Below are positions 52,995 to 62,524 of a DNA stretch of 64,000 nucleotides, piece after piece. Position 1 is the first letter of the stretch, and each line of letters starts with the position of its first letter. The DNA lies in assembly GCF_017310035.1 (NCBI RefSeq), contig NZ_CP022296.1:2356001-2420000 (forward strand), given 5' to 3'. Origin of the DNA: Nocardioides sp. S5. Its GTDB lineage: Bacteria; Actinomycetota; Actinomycetes; Propionibacteriales; Nocardioidaceae. The notes beneath the pieces are model-generated. The model worked only from the letters and a program-made list of their open reading frames with translations. It made no database searches and was not told where the DNA came from. Both the position numbers and the translations under genes were made by a program.

Positions 52995-54740
52995 ATGTCC
53001 GAGCCCACCCGAGAGCAGCTGGCCACGCAGGTGCGCTACCTGGAGGCCGAGGTCATGGACCTGCGCCGTCGCGTCGAGGACGCACCGGGGCAGTCCCGAG
53101 GTCTCGAGAGCCGCCTGGCCGACGCCCAGCGATCCCTCGCGGCGGTGTCCAGCCAGAACGAGCGCCTCGCGCAGACGCTGCGCGACGCCCGCGACCAGAT
53201 CACCACGCTGAAGGAGGAGGTCGACCGGCTCGCGCAGCCGCCGGCGGGCTTCGGCACCTTCCTCGGCCGCAACGACGACGACTCCGTCGACGTCTTCACC
53301 GGCGGCCGCAAGCTGCGCGTCAGCGTCAGCCCGGCGGTCGAGCTGGACGGTCTCGTGCGCGGCCAGGAGGTCATGCTCAACGAGGCGCTCAACGTCGTCG
53401 CGGCGCTCGACTTCGAGCAGGTCGGCGAGGTCGTGATGCTCAAGGAGATCCTCGCCGACGGCGAGCGCGCCCTGGTGATCGCCAACGCCGACGAGGAGCG
53501 GGTCGTCCGCCTCGCCGAGCCGCTGCGCGCCGAGGACGTCACCATCCGCGCCGGCGACTCGCTGCTGCTCGACACCCGCGCCGGCTACGTCTACGAGGTC
53601 GTGCCGAAGTCGGAGGTCGAGGAGCTGGTGCTGGAGGAGGTGCCCGACATCGACTACACGCAGATCGGCGGCCTCACCACCCAGATCGACGCCATCCGCG
53701 ACGCCGTCGAGCTGCCCTACCTCCACCCCGAGCTCTTCAAGGACCACGAGCTGAAGCCGCCGAAGGGCGTGCTGCTCTACGGTCCGCCCGGGTGCGGAAA
53801 GACGCTGATCGCCAAGGCGGTGGCGAACTCCCTGGCCAAGAAGGTCGCCGAGCGCACCGGCGCGTCGGGCAAGTCCTACTTCCTCAACATCAAGGGTCCC
53901 GAGCTGCTCAACAAGTACGTCGGCGAGACCGAGCGCCACATCCGGCTGGTCTTCCAGCGGGCGCGGGAGAAGGCCTCCCTCGGCACGCCCGTCATCGTGT
54001 TCTTCGACGAGATGGACTCGCTCTTCCGCACCCGCGGCTCGGGCGTCTCCTCCGACGTCGAGAACACGATCGTCCCGCAGCTGCTGAGCGAGATCGACGG
54101 TGTCGAGGCCTTGGAGAACGTCCTGGTGATCGGTGCCTCCAACCGTGAGGACATGATCGACCCCGCGATCCTGCGGCCGGGCCGGCTCGACGTGAAGATC
54201 AAGATCGAGCGCCCGGACGCGGAGTCGGCGCGCGACATCTTCTCCAAGTACCTCACCCCGACGTTGCCGCTCCACGCCGACGACCTCGCGGAGTTCGGCC
54301 AGGACCGCACCGCGACCGTCAACGCGATGATCCGCGCGACGGTGGAGCGGATGTACACCGAGACCGACGAGAACCGCTTCCTGGAGGTCACCTACGCCAA
54401 CGGCGACAAGGAGGTCCTCTACTTCAAGGACTTCAACTCCGGCGCGATGATCCAGAACATCGTCGACCGGGCCAAGAAGATGGCGATCAAGGACTTCCTC
54501 GACAGCGACCTCAACCTTGCCCAGCGGGGCCTGCGCGTCCAGCACATGCTCCAGGCGTGCGTGGACGAGTTCAAGGAGAACGAGGACCTGCCCAACACCA
54601 CGAACCCGGACGACTGGGCGCGGATCTCGGGCAAGAAGGGCGAGCGCATCGTCTTCATCCGCACGCTCATCACCGGCAAGCAGGGCACCGAGCCGGGGCG
54701 GTCGATCGACACGGTCGCCAACACCGGCCAGTACCTGTGA
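52995..54740 (+). CDS. arc: Proteasome-associated AAA+ ATPase ARC/Mpa
   Basis: 581 residues. N-terminal coiled coil (about 1-75) that recognises Pup, then two OB folds (about 85-230) and the AAA+ domain with Walker A GPPGCGKT at 263 and Walker B FFDEMD with Asp338. The C-terminus ends GQYL, the penultimate-Tyr tail that docks into the 20S alpha ring. It unfolds pupylated proteins into the proteasome. ATG 52995 is preceded by GGAGGT. Confidence 0.97.
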   Translation: MSEPTREQLATQVRYLEAEVMDLRRRVEDAPGQSRGLESRLADAQRSLAAVSSQNERLAQTLRDARDQITTLKEEVDRLAQPPAGFGTFLGRNDDDSVDVFTGGRKLRVSVSPAVELDGLVRGQEVMLNEALNVVAALDFEQVGEVVMLKEILADGERALVIANADEERVVRLAEPLRAEDVTIRAGDSLLLDTRAGYVYEVVPKSEVEELVLEEVPDIDYTQIGGLTTQIDAIRDAVELPYLHPELFKDHELKPPKGVLLYGPPGCGKTLIAKAVANSLAKKVAERTGASGKSYFLNIKGPELLNKYVGETERHIRLVFQRAREKASLGTPVIVFFDEMDSLFRTRGSGVSSDVENTIVPQLLSEIDGVEALENVLVIGASNREDMIDPAILRPGRLDVKIKIERPDAESARDIFSKYLTPTLPLHADDLAEFGQDRTATVNAMIRATVERMYTETDENRFLEVTYANGDKEVLYFKDFNSGAMIQNIVDRAKKMAIKDFLDSDLNLAQRGLRVQHMLQACVDEFKENEDLPNTTNPDDWARISGKKGERIVFIRTLITGKQGTEPGRSIDTVANTGQYL

Positions 54741-54747
54741 GCCCTGG

Positions 54748-55113
54748 GTGAGCCGCGAGGACGACCTCGGCCGCGGCGACATCGAGGCCGCACTCGCCGC
54801 CCGCCGCGAGCTCGGCGCCCGCTATGACGCCGAGCTCGTCGACGGCTTCGCCGAGCGCATCGAGCGCGCGGTCGAGCGGCGGGTCTCCGACGAGGTCGCG
54901 CTGCGCCAGCGGCGTACGGCGGGTGCGGACGGCGGAAGGCTGCGGCAGTTCGTCCTCGGTGTCATCTCGCTCGGGGTCGGCGTGCCGGTCACCATCGTCC
55001 CGATGGTCGCCACCGACAACGGCCTCCCCGCCGTCGCGGTCGCCTGGCTGGGCATCGCCGCGGTCAACGCCGCGCACGCCTCCGCCATGAACGGCCGGCG
55101 CGACCGCGACTGA
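54748..55113 (+). CDS. Small membrane protein downstream of arc
   Basis: 121 residues. The N-terminal half is charged and helical (DIEAALAARRELGARYDAELVDGFAERIERAVERR), possibly coiled coil. Two hydrophobic segments follow (FVLGVISLGVGVPVTIVPMV and AVAVAWLGIAAVNAAHA). Layout resembles short DUF1707-less membrane adaptors common in actinobacteria. The GTG lies 7 nt after the arc stop, suggesting co-transcription with the unfoldase gene. Function unknown. Confidence 0.65.
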   Translation: MSREDDLGRGDIEAALAARRELGARYDAELVDGFAERIERAVERRVSDEVALRQRRTAGADGGRLRQFVLGVISLGVGVPVTIVPMVATDNGLPAVAVAWLGIAAVNAAHASAMNGRRDRD

Positions 55114-55187
55114 CGGCAGCGCGACACGCCGCCCCGACACCCCTCGGGAGGGGGTGCCACGGGGCTCGCTGGCGCTAGGTTGGCCAG

Positions 55188-55265
55188 ATGCGAACCATTC
55201 TGATCATCGTCGTCGTCGTCCTCATCGTCCTCTTCCTCGTCGGCTTCCTGCGTCGCGGTCGCTGA
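55188..55265 (+). CDS. 25-residue single-span membrane peptide
   Basis: The ORF reads MRTILIIVVVVLIVLFLVGF then LRRGR. It is one hydrophobic helix with a basic C-terminal end, so probably inserted with its C-terminus in the cytoplasm. TAGGTT (55176-55181) ends 6 nt before the ATG, matching the leaderless promoters here, and a hairpin follows 16 nt after the stop. It therefore looks like a self-contained transcription unit between arc and dop. Similar tiny hydrophobic proteins occur in actinobacteria without known roles. Confidence 0.6.
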   Translation: MRTILIIVVVVLIVLFLVGFLRRGR

Positions 55266-55281
55266 CCCACCCGCCTCGGCC

Positions 55282-55299
55282 GAGCCCCGTTCGGGGCTC
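55282..55299. terminator. Bidirectional hairpin between membrane peptide and methyltransferase
   Basis: GAGCCCC (55282-55288) pairs perfectly with GGGGCTC (55293-55299) around GTTC. The right arm overlaps the stop codon of the minus-strand methyltransferase, so it can serve both convergent genes. Confidence 0.55.
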
Positions 55300-55921
55300 A
55301 ACCGGCGACCAGCCGGTAGCCGTAGGTCCACGGCCGGGACACGCCCGGCCCGGGCAGGTACTGCTGCTCGACCTCCTCGACGTGCCATCCCGCGCCCTCC
55401 ACGAGGGCCGGGATGTCGCGCGTCAGGTGGCACCCCCCGGCCACAGCCCGCTGCACCGGCTCCAGCCGGCGCTGCCAGCGGCGTACGGACTCGTCCGGCG
55501 CCAGCCCGTGCTCGAGCGCGTGGAGCCGGCCACCCTGGCGCACCACGCGACGCGCCTCCCGCAGGGCGAGCAGCGGGTCCGGGATCGTGCACAGGCTGAA
55601 CGTGACGAGCGCGTGGTCGTGCGAGTCGTCCGCGAGGTCGAGGTGCTGCCCGTCGAGGCCGGCGCGCTCGATCCGTGCGTCCGTGCGGTCGCGTCGGCGC
55701 GCGGAGATCTCCCAGCCGACGTCGGACGGCTCGACGGCGGTGACCGAGGTGACCCCGGGCGGGTACCACCGGATGTTGAGCCCGCTCCCGAAGCCGATCT
55801 CCAGGACACGCCCGGACAGGCCCGCGCAGGCGACCTCGCGGAGCTCGCCGACCTCGTGACCGCGCAGGCTCCAGTCCGTCAGCCGCGGCACCACACGCTC
55901 GTCCCAGACCCGTAGGCTCAT
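55298..55921 (-). CDS. Class I SAM-dependent methyltransferase
   Basis: 207 residues. SAM motif I is [19 protein letters not shown] near residue 45, the acidic motif II follows ([10 protein letters not shown]) and [20 protein letters not shown] is motif IV. Relatives are annotated as UbiE-like or thiol/phospholipid methyltransferases; the substrate is unknown. ATG 55921 is preceded on its strand by TACGCT with a 7-nt gap. Its start codon overlaps the region of the dop start on the other strand. Confidence 0.82.
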   Translation of the reverse strand: MSLRVWDERVVPRLTDWSLRGHEVGELREVACAGLSGRVLEIGFGSGLNIRWYPPGVTSVTAVEPSDVGWEISARRRDRTDARIERAGLDGQHLDLADDSHDHALVTFSLCTIPDPLLALREARRVVRQGGRLHALEHGLAPDESVRRWQRRLEPVQRAVAGGCHLTRDIPALVEGAGWHVEEVEQQYLPGPGVSRPWTYGYRLVAG

Positions 55922-55934
55922 GGGCATGAGCGTA
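55913..55934. promoter_or_regulatory. Interlocked divergent leaderless promoters of dop and the methyltransferase
   Basis: Plus-strand TAGGCT (55913-55918) lies 7 nt before dop ATG 55926. Minus-strand TACGCT (55929-55934) lies 7 nt before ATG 55921. The core reads CTCATGGGCATGAG, an imperfect palindrome. Each -10 box is inside the first codons of the opposite gene. Confidence 0.55.
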
Positions 55935-57446
55935 CGACGCGTGATGGGCACGGAGGTCGAGTACGGCATCTCGGTCCAGGGCCAGCCCACGGCCAACCCG
56001 ATGGTGGCCTCCTCACAGGTCGTCAACGCCTACGCGAGCTCGACGGCGAAGGCACGGCGGGCCCGGTGGGACTTCGAGGAGGAGTCGCCGTTGCGCGACG
56101 CCCGCGGGTTCGACATGGCCCGCCAGATCGCCGACCCCACGCAGCTCACCGACGAGGACCTGGGGCTGGCCAACGTCATCCTCACCAACGGCGCGCGCCT
56201 CTACGTCGACCACGCGCACCCCGAGTACTCCTCGCCCGAGGTGACCACGCCGCTCGACGTGGTGCGCTGGGAGAAGGCGGGGGAGCAGGTGATGCTGGAC
56301 GCCTCCCGGATGGCAGCCCAGGTCCCCGGCACCGCACCGATCCTGCTCTACAAGAACAACACCGACAACAAGGGAGCCTCCTACGGCGCCCACGAGAACT
56401 ACCTGATGCGGCGCTCGACGCCGTTCGCCGAGATCGTCCGGCACCTGACGCCGTTCTTCGTCTCCCGCCAGGTCGTGACCGGAGCGGGCCGCGTCGGCAT
56501 CGGTCAGGACGGGCGCGACACGACGCCGGAGCGGGGCTTCCAGGTCAGCCAGCGCTCGGACTACTTCGAGGTCGAGGTGGGGCTCGAGACCACGCTCAAG
56601 CGTCCCATCATCAACACCCGCGACGAGCCGCACGCCGACCCCGCGGTCTACCGCCGCCTCCACGTCATCCTCGGCGACGCCAACCTCGCCGAGATCTCCA
56701 TCTACCTCAAGGTCGGCACCACCTCGCTGGTCCTGGCGATGATCGAGGACGGGTTCATCGACCGCGACCTCAGCGTGGAGGGCGCGGTCCGCTCGCTGCG
56801 CGAGGTCTCGCACGACCCCACCCTCAAGCACCTCCTCACCCTGCGCGACGGTCGGCGGCTCACGGCCGTGCAGCTGCAGATGGAGTACCTCGAGCTGGCC
56901 CGCAAGTACGTCGAGGACCGCCACGGCGCGGACGCCGACGACCAGACGGTCGACGTGCTGGCCCGCTGGGAGTCCGTCCTCGACCGCCTCGAGCGCGACC
57001 CGATGGAGTGCGCCGAGGAGCTCGACTGGGTGGCCAAGCTCAAGCTGCTCCAGCAGTACCGCGACCGCGACCAGCTCGACTGGGACGACGCCAAGCTGCA
57101 CCTCATCGACCTCCAGTACGCCGACGTACGTCCCGACAAGGGGCTCTACCACCGCCTCGCGGCCTCGGGCCGCATCCGGCGCCTGCTCGACGACGCGACG
57201 ATCGAGGCCGCCATGCACGACCCGCCGGTCGACACCCGCGCCTACTTCCGCGGCCGCTGCCTCGACAAGTACGCCGACTCGGTGGCCGCCGCGTCGTGGG
57301 ACTCGGTCATCTTCGACCTCCCGGGCCGCGAGTCGCTCCAGCGGGTGCCGACGATCGACCCGCTCCGTGGCACCCGTGCCCACGTCGGGGAGCTGATCGA
57401 CCGCAGCGACACCGCGCAGGCGCTGGTGGCTGCGATCACCCGCTGA
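55926..57446 (+). CDS. dop: Pup deamidase / depupylase Dop
   Basis: 506 residues, carboxylate-amine ligase fold. [10 protein letters not shown] near the start holds the metal-binding glutamates. The Dop-specific loop [20 protein letters not shown] lies at about 30-50; [19 protein letters not shown] and NTRDEPHAD are shared with PafA. It turns Pup-Gln into Pup-Glu and removes Pup from proteins. ATG 55926 is chosen by the 7-nt distance to TAGGCT; ATG 55920 is possible. Confidence 0.96.
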   Translation: MSVRRVMGTEVEYGISVQGQPTANPMVASSQVVNAYASSTAKARRARWDFEEESPLRDARGFDMARQIADPTQLTDEDLGLANVILTNGARLYVDHAHPEYSSPEVTTPLDVVRWEKAGEQVMLDASRMAAQVPGTAPILLYKNNTDNKGASYGAHENYLMRRSTPFAEIVRHLTPFFVSRQVVTGAGRVGIGQDGRDTTPERGFQVSQRSDYFEVEVGLETTLKRPIINTRDEPHADPAVYRRLHVILGDANLAEISIYLKVGTTSLVLAMIEDGFIDRDLSVEGAVRSLREVSHDPTLKHLLTLRDGRRLTAVQLQMEYLELARKYVEDRHGADADDQTVDVLARWESVLDRLERDPMECAEELDWVAKLKLLQQYRDRDQLDWDDAKLHLIDLQYADVRPDKGLYHRLAASGRIRRLLDDATIEAAMHDPPVDTRAYFRGRCLDKYADSVAAASWDSVIFDLPGRESLQRVPTIDPLRGTRAHVGELIDRSDTAQALVAAITR

Positions 57447-57459
57447 GGGCCTCGTGTGA

Positions 57460-57480
57460 CCGCGCGGGCGACTCGCGCGG
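57460..57480 (+). terminator. Hairpin between dop and pup
   Basis: CCGCGCG (57460-57466) pairs with CGCGCGG (57474-57480) around a 7-nt loop, 13 nt after dop. With the separate pup promoter it suggests pup is transcribed largely on its own. Confidence 0.5.
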
Positions 57481-57523
57481 GTCCTCCGAGGGCGAACGTC
57501 CTTGTGGCGTCGGTGCGAGTGGA

Positions 57524-57529
57524 TAGGGT
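57524..57529 (+). promoter_or_regulatory. pup -10 element, leaderless
   Basis: TAGGGT ends 6 nt before the pup ATG. An independent strong promoter would fit the high Pup level needed relative to Dop. Confidence 0.55.
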
Positions 57530-57535
57530 CGAGTC

Positions 57536-57733
57536 ATGGCCCAGGAGCAGAAGCAACCCCGCAGGTCCTCCCAGGACGAGACGACGACCGAGGAGGTCGC
57601 CGAGACGGACGTCGCCGAGCGCAAGGAGATGATCGACGAGGACGTCGACGCGATCCTCGACGAGATCGACGAGGTCCTGGAGTCCAACGCCGAGGACTTC
57701 GTGAAGTCGTTCATCCAGAAGGGCGGACAGTGA
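57536..57733 (+). CDS. pup: Prokaryotic ubiquitin-like protein Pup
   Basis: 65 residues, acidic and largely disordered. The C-terminal half ([20 protein letters not shown]) forms the helix that zips onto the ARC/Mpa coiled coil. It ends [11 protein letters not shown], so the terminal Gln must be deamidated by Dop before PafA joins it to lysines. It overlaps prcB by 4 nt. Confidence 0.98.
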   Translation: MAQEQKQPRRSSQDETTTEEVAETDVAERKEMIDEDVDAILDEIDEVLESNAEDFVKSFIQKGGQ

Positions 57734-58560
57734 CCGACTCCCGCCTGCCCGCGTCCTTCATGACCCCGGGCACCTCGAGCTTCGCCGACTTCCTCGGCAT
57801 CGAGGCCCCCGACCTCCTGCCGTCGCGCCGCGCCGTCCCCGCGGGCAACGCCGCCGACCTCGCGCCCCACGGCACCACGATCGTGGCTGCGACCTTCGAC
57901 GACGGCGTGGTGATGGCCGGTGACCGCCGGGCCACGATGGGCAACATCATCGCCCAGCGCGACATCCAGAAGGTCTTCCCCGCCGACGAGTACTCCGTGG
58001 TCGGCATCGCCGGCACGGCCGGGCTCGCGGTCGAGATGGTGCGGCTGTTCCAGACCGAGCTCGAGCACTACGAGAAGATCGAGGGCAGCACGCTGTCGAT
58101 GGACGGCAAGGCCAACCGGCTCGCCGCGCTGATCCGCGCCAACCTCGGCATGGCCATGCAGGGCCTCGCCGTGGTGCCGCTCTTCGCCGGCTACGACCTC
58201 GCCGCCGATCAGGGCCGCATCTTCAGCTACGACGTGACCGGCGGCCGCTACGAGGAGACCGCCTTCCACTCCGTCGGCTCGGGATCGCTGTTCGCCCGCG
58301 GCTCGCTCAAGAAGCTCTACCGCGACGACTTCAACGCCGAGGAGGCCGTCACCGCCGTCATCCAGGCGCTCTACGACGCCGCCGACGACGACTCCGCCAC
58401 CGGCGGCCCCGACATCACCCGCCGGATCTTCCCGGTGGTCCACGTGATCACCCCCGACGGCGGGCGCCGGATGCCCGACGACGAGGTGTCCGTGATCGCC
58501 GACCGCATCCTGGCCTCCCGCATGCAGCGCCCCGACGGCCCCGCCGCGGCGCTCACCTGA
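57730..58560 (+). CDS. prcB: 20S proteasome beta subunit
   Basis: 276 residues. A 48-residue propeptide precedes the cleavage site [10 protein letters not shown], leaving Thr49 as the catalytic N-terminal nucleophile. [10 protein letters not shown] (with the catalytic Asp/Lys region) and [14 protein letters not shown] also fit. GTG 57730 overlaps pup by 4 nt. Partner of PrcA in the proteolytic core. Confidence 0.97.
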   Translation: MTDSRLPASFMTPGTSSFADFLGIEAPDLLPSRRAVPAGNAADLAPHGTTIVAATFDDGVVMAGDRRATMGNIIAQRDIQKVFPADEYSVVGIAGTAGLAVEMVRLFQTELEHYEKIEGSTLSMDGKANRLAALIRANLGMAMQGLAVVPLFAGYDLAADQGRIFSYDVTGGRYEETAFHSVGSGSLFARGSLKKLYRDDFNAEEAVTAVIQALYDAADDDSATGGPDITRRIFPVVHVITPDGGRRMPDDEVSVIADRILASRMQRPDGPAAALT

Positions 58561-58584
58561 TTCGACGTAGGAGTCATCCCACCC

Positions 58585-59514
58585 ATGAGCATGCCGTTCT
58601 ACGTCTCGCCCGAGCAGATGATGAAGGACCGCGCCGACTTCGCCCGCAAGGGCATCGCCCGCGGGCGCTCGGTCGTCGCCCTGCAGTACGCCGACGGTGT
58701 GCTGTTCGTGTCGGAGAACCCGTCACAGGCCCTGCACAAGGTCAGCGAGATCTACGACCGCATCGCCTTCGCGGCGGTCGGTCGCTACAACGAGTTCGAG
58801 AACCTCCGCATCGCCGGCGTACGCCTCGCCGACATGCGCGGCTACGCCTACGACCGACGTGACGTGACCGGCCGAGGCCTGGCCAACGCCTACGCCCAGA
58901 CGCTCGGCACGATCTTCTCCTCCGGCGGCGAGAAGCCCTACGAGGTTGAGATCTTCGTCGCCGAGATCGGCGATTCGGCGGCGGACGACCAGCTCTACCG
59001 CCTCACCTACGACGGTCAGGTCGCCGACGAGCACGGCTTCGCGGTGATGGGCGGTGCCGCCGACGTCGTCGCGGGCCACCTCGAGGAGCACTACACCGCC
59101 GGCGCCTCGCTCGACGACGCCATCCGCGTCGCCGTGGCTGCCCTCGGCCACAGCGAGAGCGACGACCGCGTGATCCCGACCGGGGACCTCGAGGTCGCCG
59201 TGCTCGACCGCACCCGCACCCAGCCGCGCAAGTTCCTCCGGCTGCGCGAGACCCGTCTCGTCGAGGTGCTCGGCCGTCGCGGCGCCGAGGAGCCCGACGG
59301 GGCCTCGCCCGAGGACGCGCTGGCCGGGTCCGGTCCGCGCCACTCCGGCCAGGACGACCCCGCCGACCCGACCGACCAGGTCTCGGGGGCGACGCCGCCC
59401 CTGGAGGACCCGGTGACGGGGGAGCCCCCGGTCGCGCCGCCCGTGGCCCCGCCCGACAGCCCGGGTGCACCCGGGTCGACCGGCACCCCGCCGACGGGGC
59501 CGGGTCAGGTCTGA
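58585..59514 (+). CDS. prcA: 20S proteasome alpha subunit
   Basis: 309 residues. Core about 1-235: [20 protein letters not shown] gate segment, [17 protein letters not shown] and [11 protein letters not shown]. It forms the outer rings that admit substrate from ARC/Mpa. The last 70 or so residues are a disordered Pro/Asp/Gly tail ([17 protein letters not shown]), longer than the usual family tail. The ATG lies 24 nt after prcB. Confidence 0.96.
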   Translation: MSMPFYVSPEQMMKDRADFARKGIARGRSVVALQYADGVLFVSENPSQALHKVSEIYDRIAFAAVGRYNEFENLRIAGVRLADMRGYAYDRRDVTGRGLANAYAQTLGTIFSSGGEKPYEVEIFVAEIGDSAADDQLYRLTYDGQVADEHGFAVMGGAADVVAGHLEEHYTAGASLDDAIRVAVAALGHSESDDRVIPTGDLEVAVLDRTRTQPRKFLRLRETRLVEVLGRRGAEEPDGASPEDALAGSGPRHSGQDDPADPTDQVSGATPPLEDPVTGEPPVAPPVAPPDSPGAPGSTGTPPTGPGQV

Positions 59515-59526
59515 CCGAGCAGCGGC

Positions 59527-59937
59527 TCAGCGGAGGTAGAGGCCCGGCCACTCTGCCGTCGCGACGGTCGGGATGCCGGTGAGCCGTCGCCGGTAGCGCA
59601 CGAGCGATCCGAACTCGTCCAGCGCGGCCCACAGCCTCTGGTGCGCGGCCCAGGGCAGCGGGCCGGGAGGCCGTACGTCGCCGTGCGGGCCGAACTCGTG
59701 CCATGCAGGACCGAAGCCCACCCAGGCCGGGGTCCAGGCCGCCGCGTCGTCCCACTCACCGCGCCGCTGCTCGACCAGGCGGCGACGGACCTGGCTCTCC
59801 AGCCTGACACCGTCGACGACCACGGGCGCCGTCCGCACGGGCCACAGCCACAGGTCGTCGGTCATCACCCGGAGCTCGAGGTCCTCGACGGTGCCGGGCT
59901 CGACCAGGACGGTCGCGACGAGGTGGCGGGGTCCCAT
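59527..59937 (-). CDS. Hypothetical protein between prcA and pafA
   Basis: 136 residues, unrecognised. Rich in Trp, Pro and Arg: DDLWLWPVRTAPVVVDGVRL, WTPAWVGFGPAWHEFG and WAALDEFGSLVRYRRRL. No signal peptide or membrane span. ATG 59937 is preferred over an upstream ATG at 60024, whose added residues are proline-rich and unlike coding sequence. It converges on prcA with 12 bp between them. Confidence 0.55.
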   Translation of the reverse strand: MGPRHLVATVLVEPGTVEDLELRVMTDDLWLWPVRTAPVVVDGVRLESQVRRRLVEQRRGEWDDAAAWTPAWVGFGPAWHEFGPHGDVRPPGPLPWAAHQRLWAALDEFGSLVRYRRRLTGIPTVATAEWPGLYLR

Positions 59938-60043
59938 GGAGGAACGCTCACCCGGCCGGGGCCACCGAGTCAAGGCTGGCGTCAAGGGCGGCGCGCCGGT
60001 GGGATTCGGCGCCGGATGACGCACCGGACGTGGTGCACGGTCC

Positions 60044-60049
60044 TAGGGT
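60044..60049 (+). promoter_or_regulatory. pafA -10 element, leaderless
   Basis: TAGGGT ends 6 nt before the pafA ATG. Confidence 0.5.
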
Positions 60050-60055
60050 GGGCGC

Positions 60056-61417
60056 ATGGACCGGCGCATCTTCGGCATCGAGAACGAGTACGGCGTCACG
60101 TGCACGTTCAAGGGGCAGCGCCGGCTGAGTCCTGACGAGGTCGCGCGCTACCTCTTCCGCAAGGTGGTCAGCTGGGGCCGCTCGTCGAACGTCTTCCTGC
60201 GCAACGGTTCCCGGCTCTACCTCGACGTCGGCAGCCACCCGGAGTACGCCACCCCGGAGTGCGACGACATCGTCGACCTCGTCACCCACGACAAGGCCGG
60301 GGAGCGCATCCTCGAGGGCCTGCTGCTCGACGCCGAGAACCGGCTGCACGAAGAGGGCATCGCCGGCGACATCTACCTGTTCAAGAACAACACCGACTCC
60401 GCCGGCAACTCCTACGGCTGCCACGAGAACTACCTCGTCGGGAGGGCGGGGGAGTTCAGCCGGCTCGCTGACATCCTCATCCCGTTCCTCGTCACCCGCC
60501 AGATCGTCGTCGGGGCGGGCAAGGTCGTGATGACCCCGCGCGGGGCGTCGTACAGCGTGAGCCAGCGCGCCGAGCACATCTGGGAGGGCGTCAGCAGCGC
60601 CACCACCCGCAGTCGGCCCATCATCAACACCCGCGACGAGCCGCACGCCGACGCCGAGCGGTTCCGCCGCCTGCACGTCATCGTGGGCGACTCCAACATG
60701 AGCGAGACCACCACCATGCTCAAGGTCGCCTCCTGTGACCTGGTGCTGCGGATGATCGAGGAGGGCGTGGTGATGCGCGACCTCACGATGGAGAACCCGA
60801 TCCGCGCGATCCGCGAGATCAGCCACGACCCGACCGGCCGGCGCAAGGTGCGCCTGGCCAACGGCCGTGAGGCGAGCGCCCTGGAGATCCAGGCCGAGTA
60901 CCTCGGCAAGGCCCGCGACTTCGTCGACCGGCGCCAGATCTCGACGCCGACGATCGAGCGCGCGCTCGACCTGTGGGAGCGAGGCCTCAAGGCGGTGGAG
61001 TCCGATGACCTCGGCCTGGTGGACCGGGAGATCGACTGGGTCATCAAGTACAAGCTGATCGAGCGCTACCGCGCCAAGCACGGGCTCTCGCTGGGCGACG
61101 CACGCATCGCGCAGCTCGACCTCGCCTACCACGACATCCACCGCGGCCGCGGCCTCTACTACCTGCTCGAGAAGCGGGGCGCGGTGGCGCGCGTGACCAC
61201 CGACCTCAAGGTGTTCGAGGCCAAGAGCGTCCCGCCGCAGAACACGCGCGCGCGGCTCCGGGGCGAGTTCATCCGCAAGGCGCAGGAGCGCCGCCGCGAC
61301 TTCACGGTCGACTGGGTGCACCTCAAGCTCAACGACCAGGCGCAACGGACCGTGCTGTGCAAGGACCCCTTCAAGGCGTACGACGAACGGGTCCAGAGGC
61401 TCATCGACGGCATGTGA
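60056..61417 (+). CDS. pafA: Pup-protein ligase PafA
   Basis: 453 residues, homologous to Dop and glutamine synthetase-like ligases. [16 protein letters not shown] holds the catalytic glutamates. [19 protein letters not shown] and [19 protein letters not shown] complete the ATP site. It lacks the Dop loop. It phosphorylates Pup-Glu and attaches it to substrate lysines. Has its own leaderless promoter. Confidence 0.97.
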   Translation: MDRRIFGIENEYGVTCTFKGQRRLSPDEVARYLFRKVVSWGRSSNVFLRNGSRLYLDVGSHPEYATPECDDIVDLVTHDKAGERILEGLLLDAENRLHEEGIAGDIYLFKNNTDSAGNSYGCHENYLVGRAGEFSRLADILIPFLVTRQIVVGAGKVVMTPRGASYSVSQRAEHIWEGVSSATTRSRPIINTRDEPHADAERFRRLHVIVGDSNMSETTTMLKVASCDLVLRMIEEGVVMRDLTMENPIRAIREISHDPTGRRKVRLANGREASALEIQAEYLGKARDFVDRRQISTPTIERALDLWERGLKAVESDDLGLVDREIDWVIKYKLIERYRAKHGLSLGDARIAQLDLAYHDIHRGRGLYYLLEKRGAVARVTTDLKVFEAKSVPPQNTRARLRGEFIRKAQERRRDFTVDWVHLKLNDQAQRTVLCKDPFKAYDERVQRLIDGM

Positions 61418-61449
61418 ACCGCACGGGTCGTGCACAGCCGCGGTCCGGC

Positions 61450-61464
61450 CCCACCGCGGGTGGG
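61450..61464 (+). terminator. Hairpin after pafA
   Basis: CCCACC (61450-61455) pairs with GGTGGG (61459-61464) around GCG. A TAGGGT at 61475-61480 follows as a candidate promoter for the FKBP gene. Confidence 0.45.
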
Positions 61465-61516
61465 ACCTGCTGGATAGGGTGTCCGGGCAACGCCGACCGA
61501 TCGATTAGGTGAACCT

Positions 61517-62476
61517 GTGTCTCGTGTACGTTCCGCTGCCGTCAGCGGTGTCCTCGTCCTCAGCATGCTCGGCCTCGCCGCGTGCGGCTCCGACTCCAGT
61601 GACGCCCAGGAGGGAGGCGCCCCGCTGAGCTCGGTGACCATCGAGGGCAAGCAGGGCAAGGCCCCGAAGGTGACCTTCGACGGTCGCCTCGACGGCTCCG
61701 AGGAGGAGAAGGAGGTCCTCGTCGAGGGTGACGGCGAGACCGTCGCCGACGGCGACACCGTCGAGGCCAACTGGTGGATCGGCAACGGCTTCACGCAGGA
61801 GGAGGCCCAGAGCACCTTCGAGCAGGGCACCCAGGAGGTCGAGCTCTCCGAGGACGTGCTGCCCTTCCTGCGCGAGACGATGATCGGCAGCACCGTCGGT
61901 GACCGCATCGTGCTGCTCACCTCCGCCGAGCAGGCCTTCGGCGAGCTCGGCAACCCCAGCATCGGCATCGGCAACAAGGACGCCGTCCTCGCCGTCGTCG
62001 ACATCCTCGGCCGCTCCGAGACCGTGCCGCCGGAGCCCGCGCTCGACGGCCCCCAGGGCGAGGAGAAGAAGCCCGCCGGTTGGGCGCCCACGCTGATCGA
62101 GGAGGGTGGCGTCGTCACCGGCCTGGACTTCAGCACCGCCCACGAGCCGACCGGCGAGCTGATCGCCACCACCCTCATCAAGGGTGACGGTGCGAAGGTC
62201 AAGGCCGGCGACACCCTGACCGTCGACTACCTCGGCCAGGTCTACAACGCCGAGGAGCCCTTCGACGAGTCCTACAGCGCCCAGCCGGCCGAGTTCCCGA
62301 TCGGCGTCGGCCAGGTCATCGCCGGCTGGGACGAGCGCCTGGTGGGCCGCACGGTCGGCTCCCGCGTGATCCTCGAGATCCCGCCGGCCAAGGGCTACCC
62401 CGAGGGCAATCCCGACGCGGGCATCGAGAAGACCGACACGCTCTTCTTCGTCGTCGACATCCTCGGCGTCTCCTGA
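61517..62476 (+). CDS. FKBP-type peptidyl-prolyl isomerase lipoprotein
   Basis: 319 residues. Lipoprotein signal with LAAC, Cys23. Two FKBP-like domains: a degenerate first (about 60-175) and a canonical second (about 215-319) with VDYLGQVYNAEEPFDESY, IGVGQVIAGWDERLVG and LFFVVDIL. It would assist folding outside the membrane. GTG 61517 follows AGGTGA. It is commonly found next to pafA in this group. Confidence 0.9.
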   Translation: MSRVRSAAVSGVLVLSMLGLAACGSDSSDAQEGGAPLSSVTIEGKQGKAPKVTFDGRLDGSEEEKEVLVEGDGETVADGDTVEANWWIGNGFTQEEAQSTFEQGTQEVELSEDVLPFLRETMIGSTVGDRIVLLTSAEQAFGELGNPSIGIGNKDAVLAVVDILGRSETVPPEPALDGPQGEEKKPAGWAPTLIEEGGVVTGLDFSTAHEPTGELIATTLIKGDGAKVKAGDTLTVDYLGQVYNAEEPFDESYSAQPAEFPIGVGQVIAGWDERLVGRTVGSRVILEIPPAKGYPEGNPDAGIEKTDTLFFVVDILGVS

Positions 62477-62524
62477 CCGACCTCCGGGTCCACACACCGC
62501 CAGCGGACAGAGGGGGAGCAGCGG

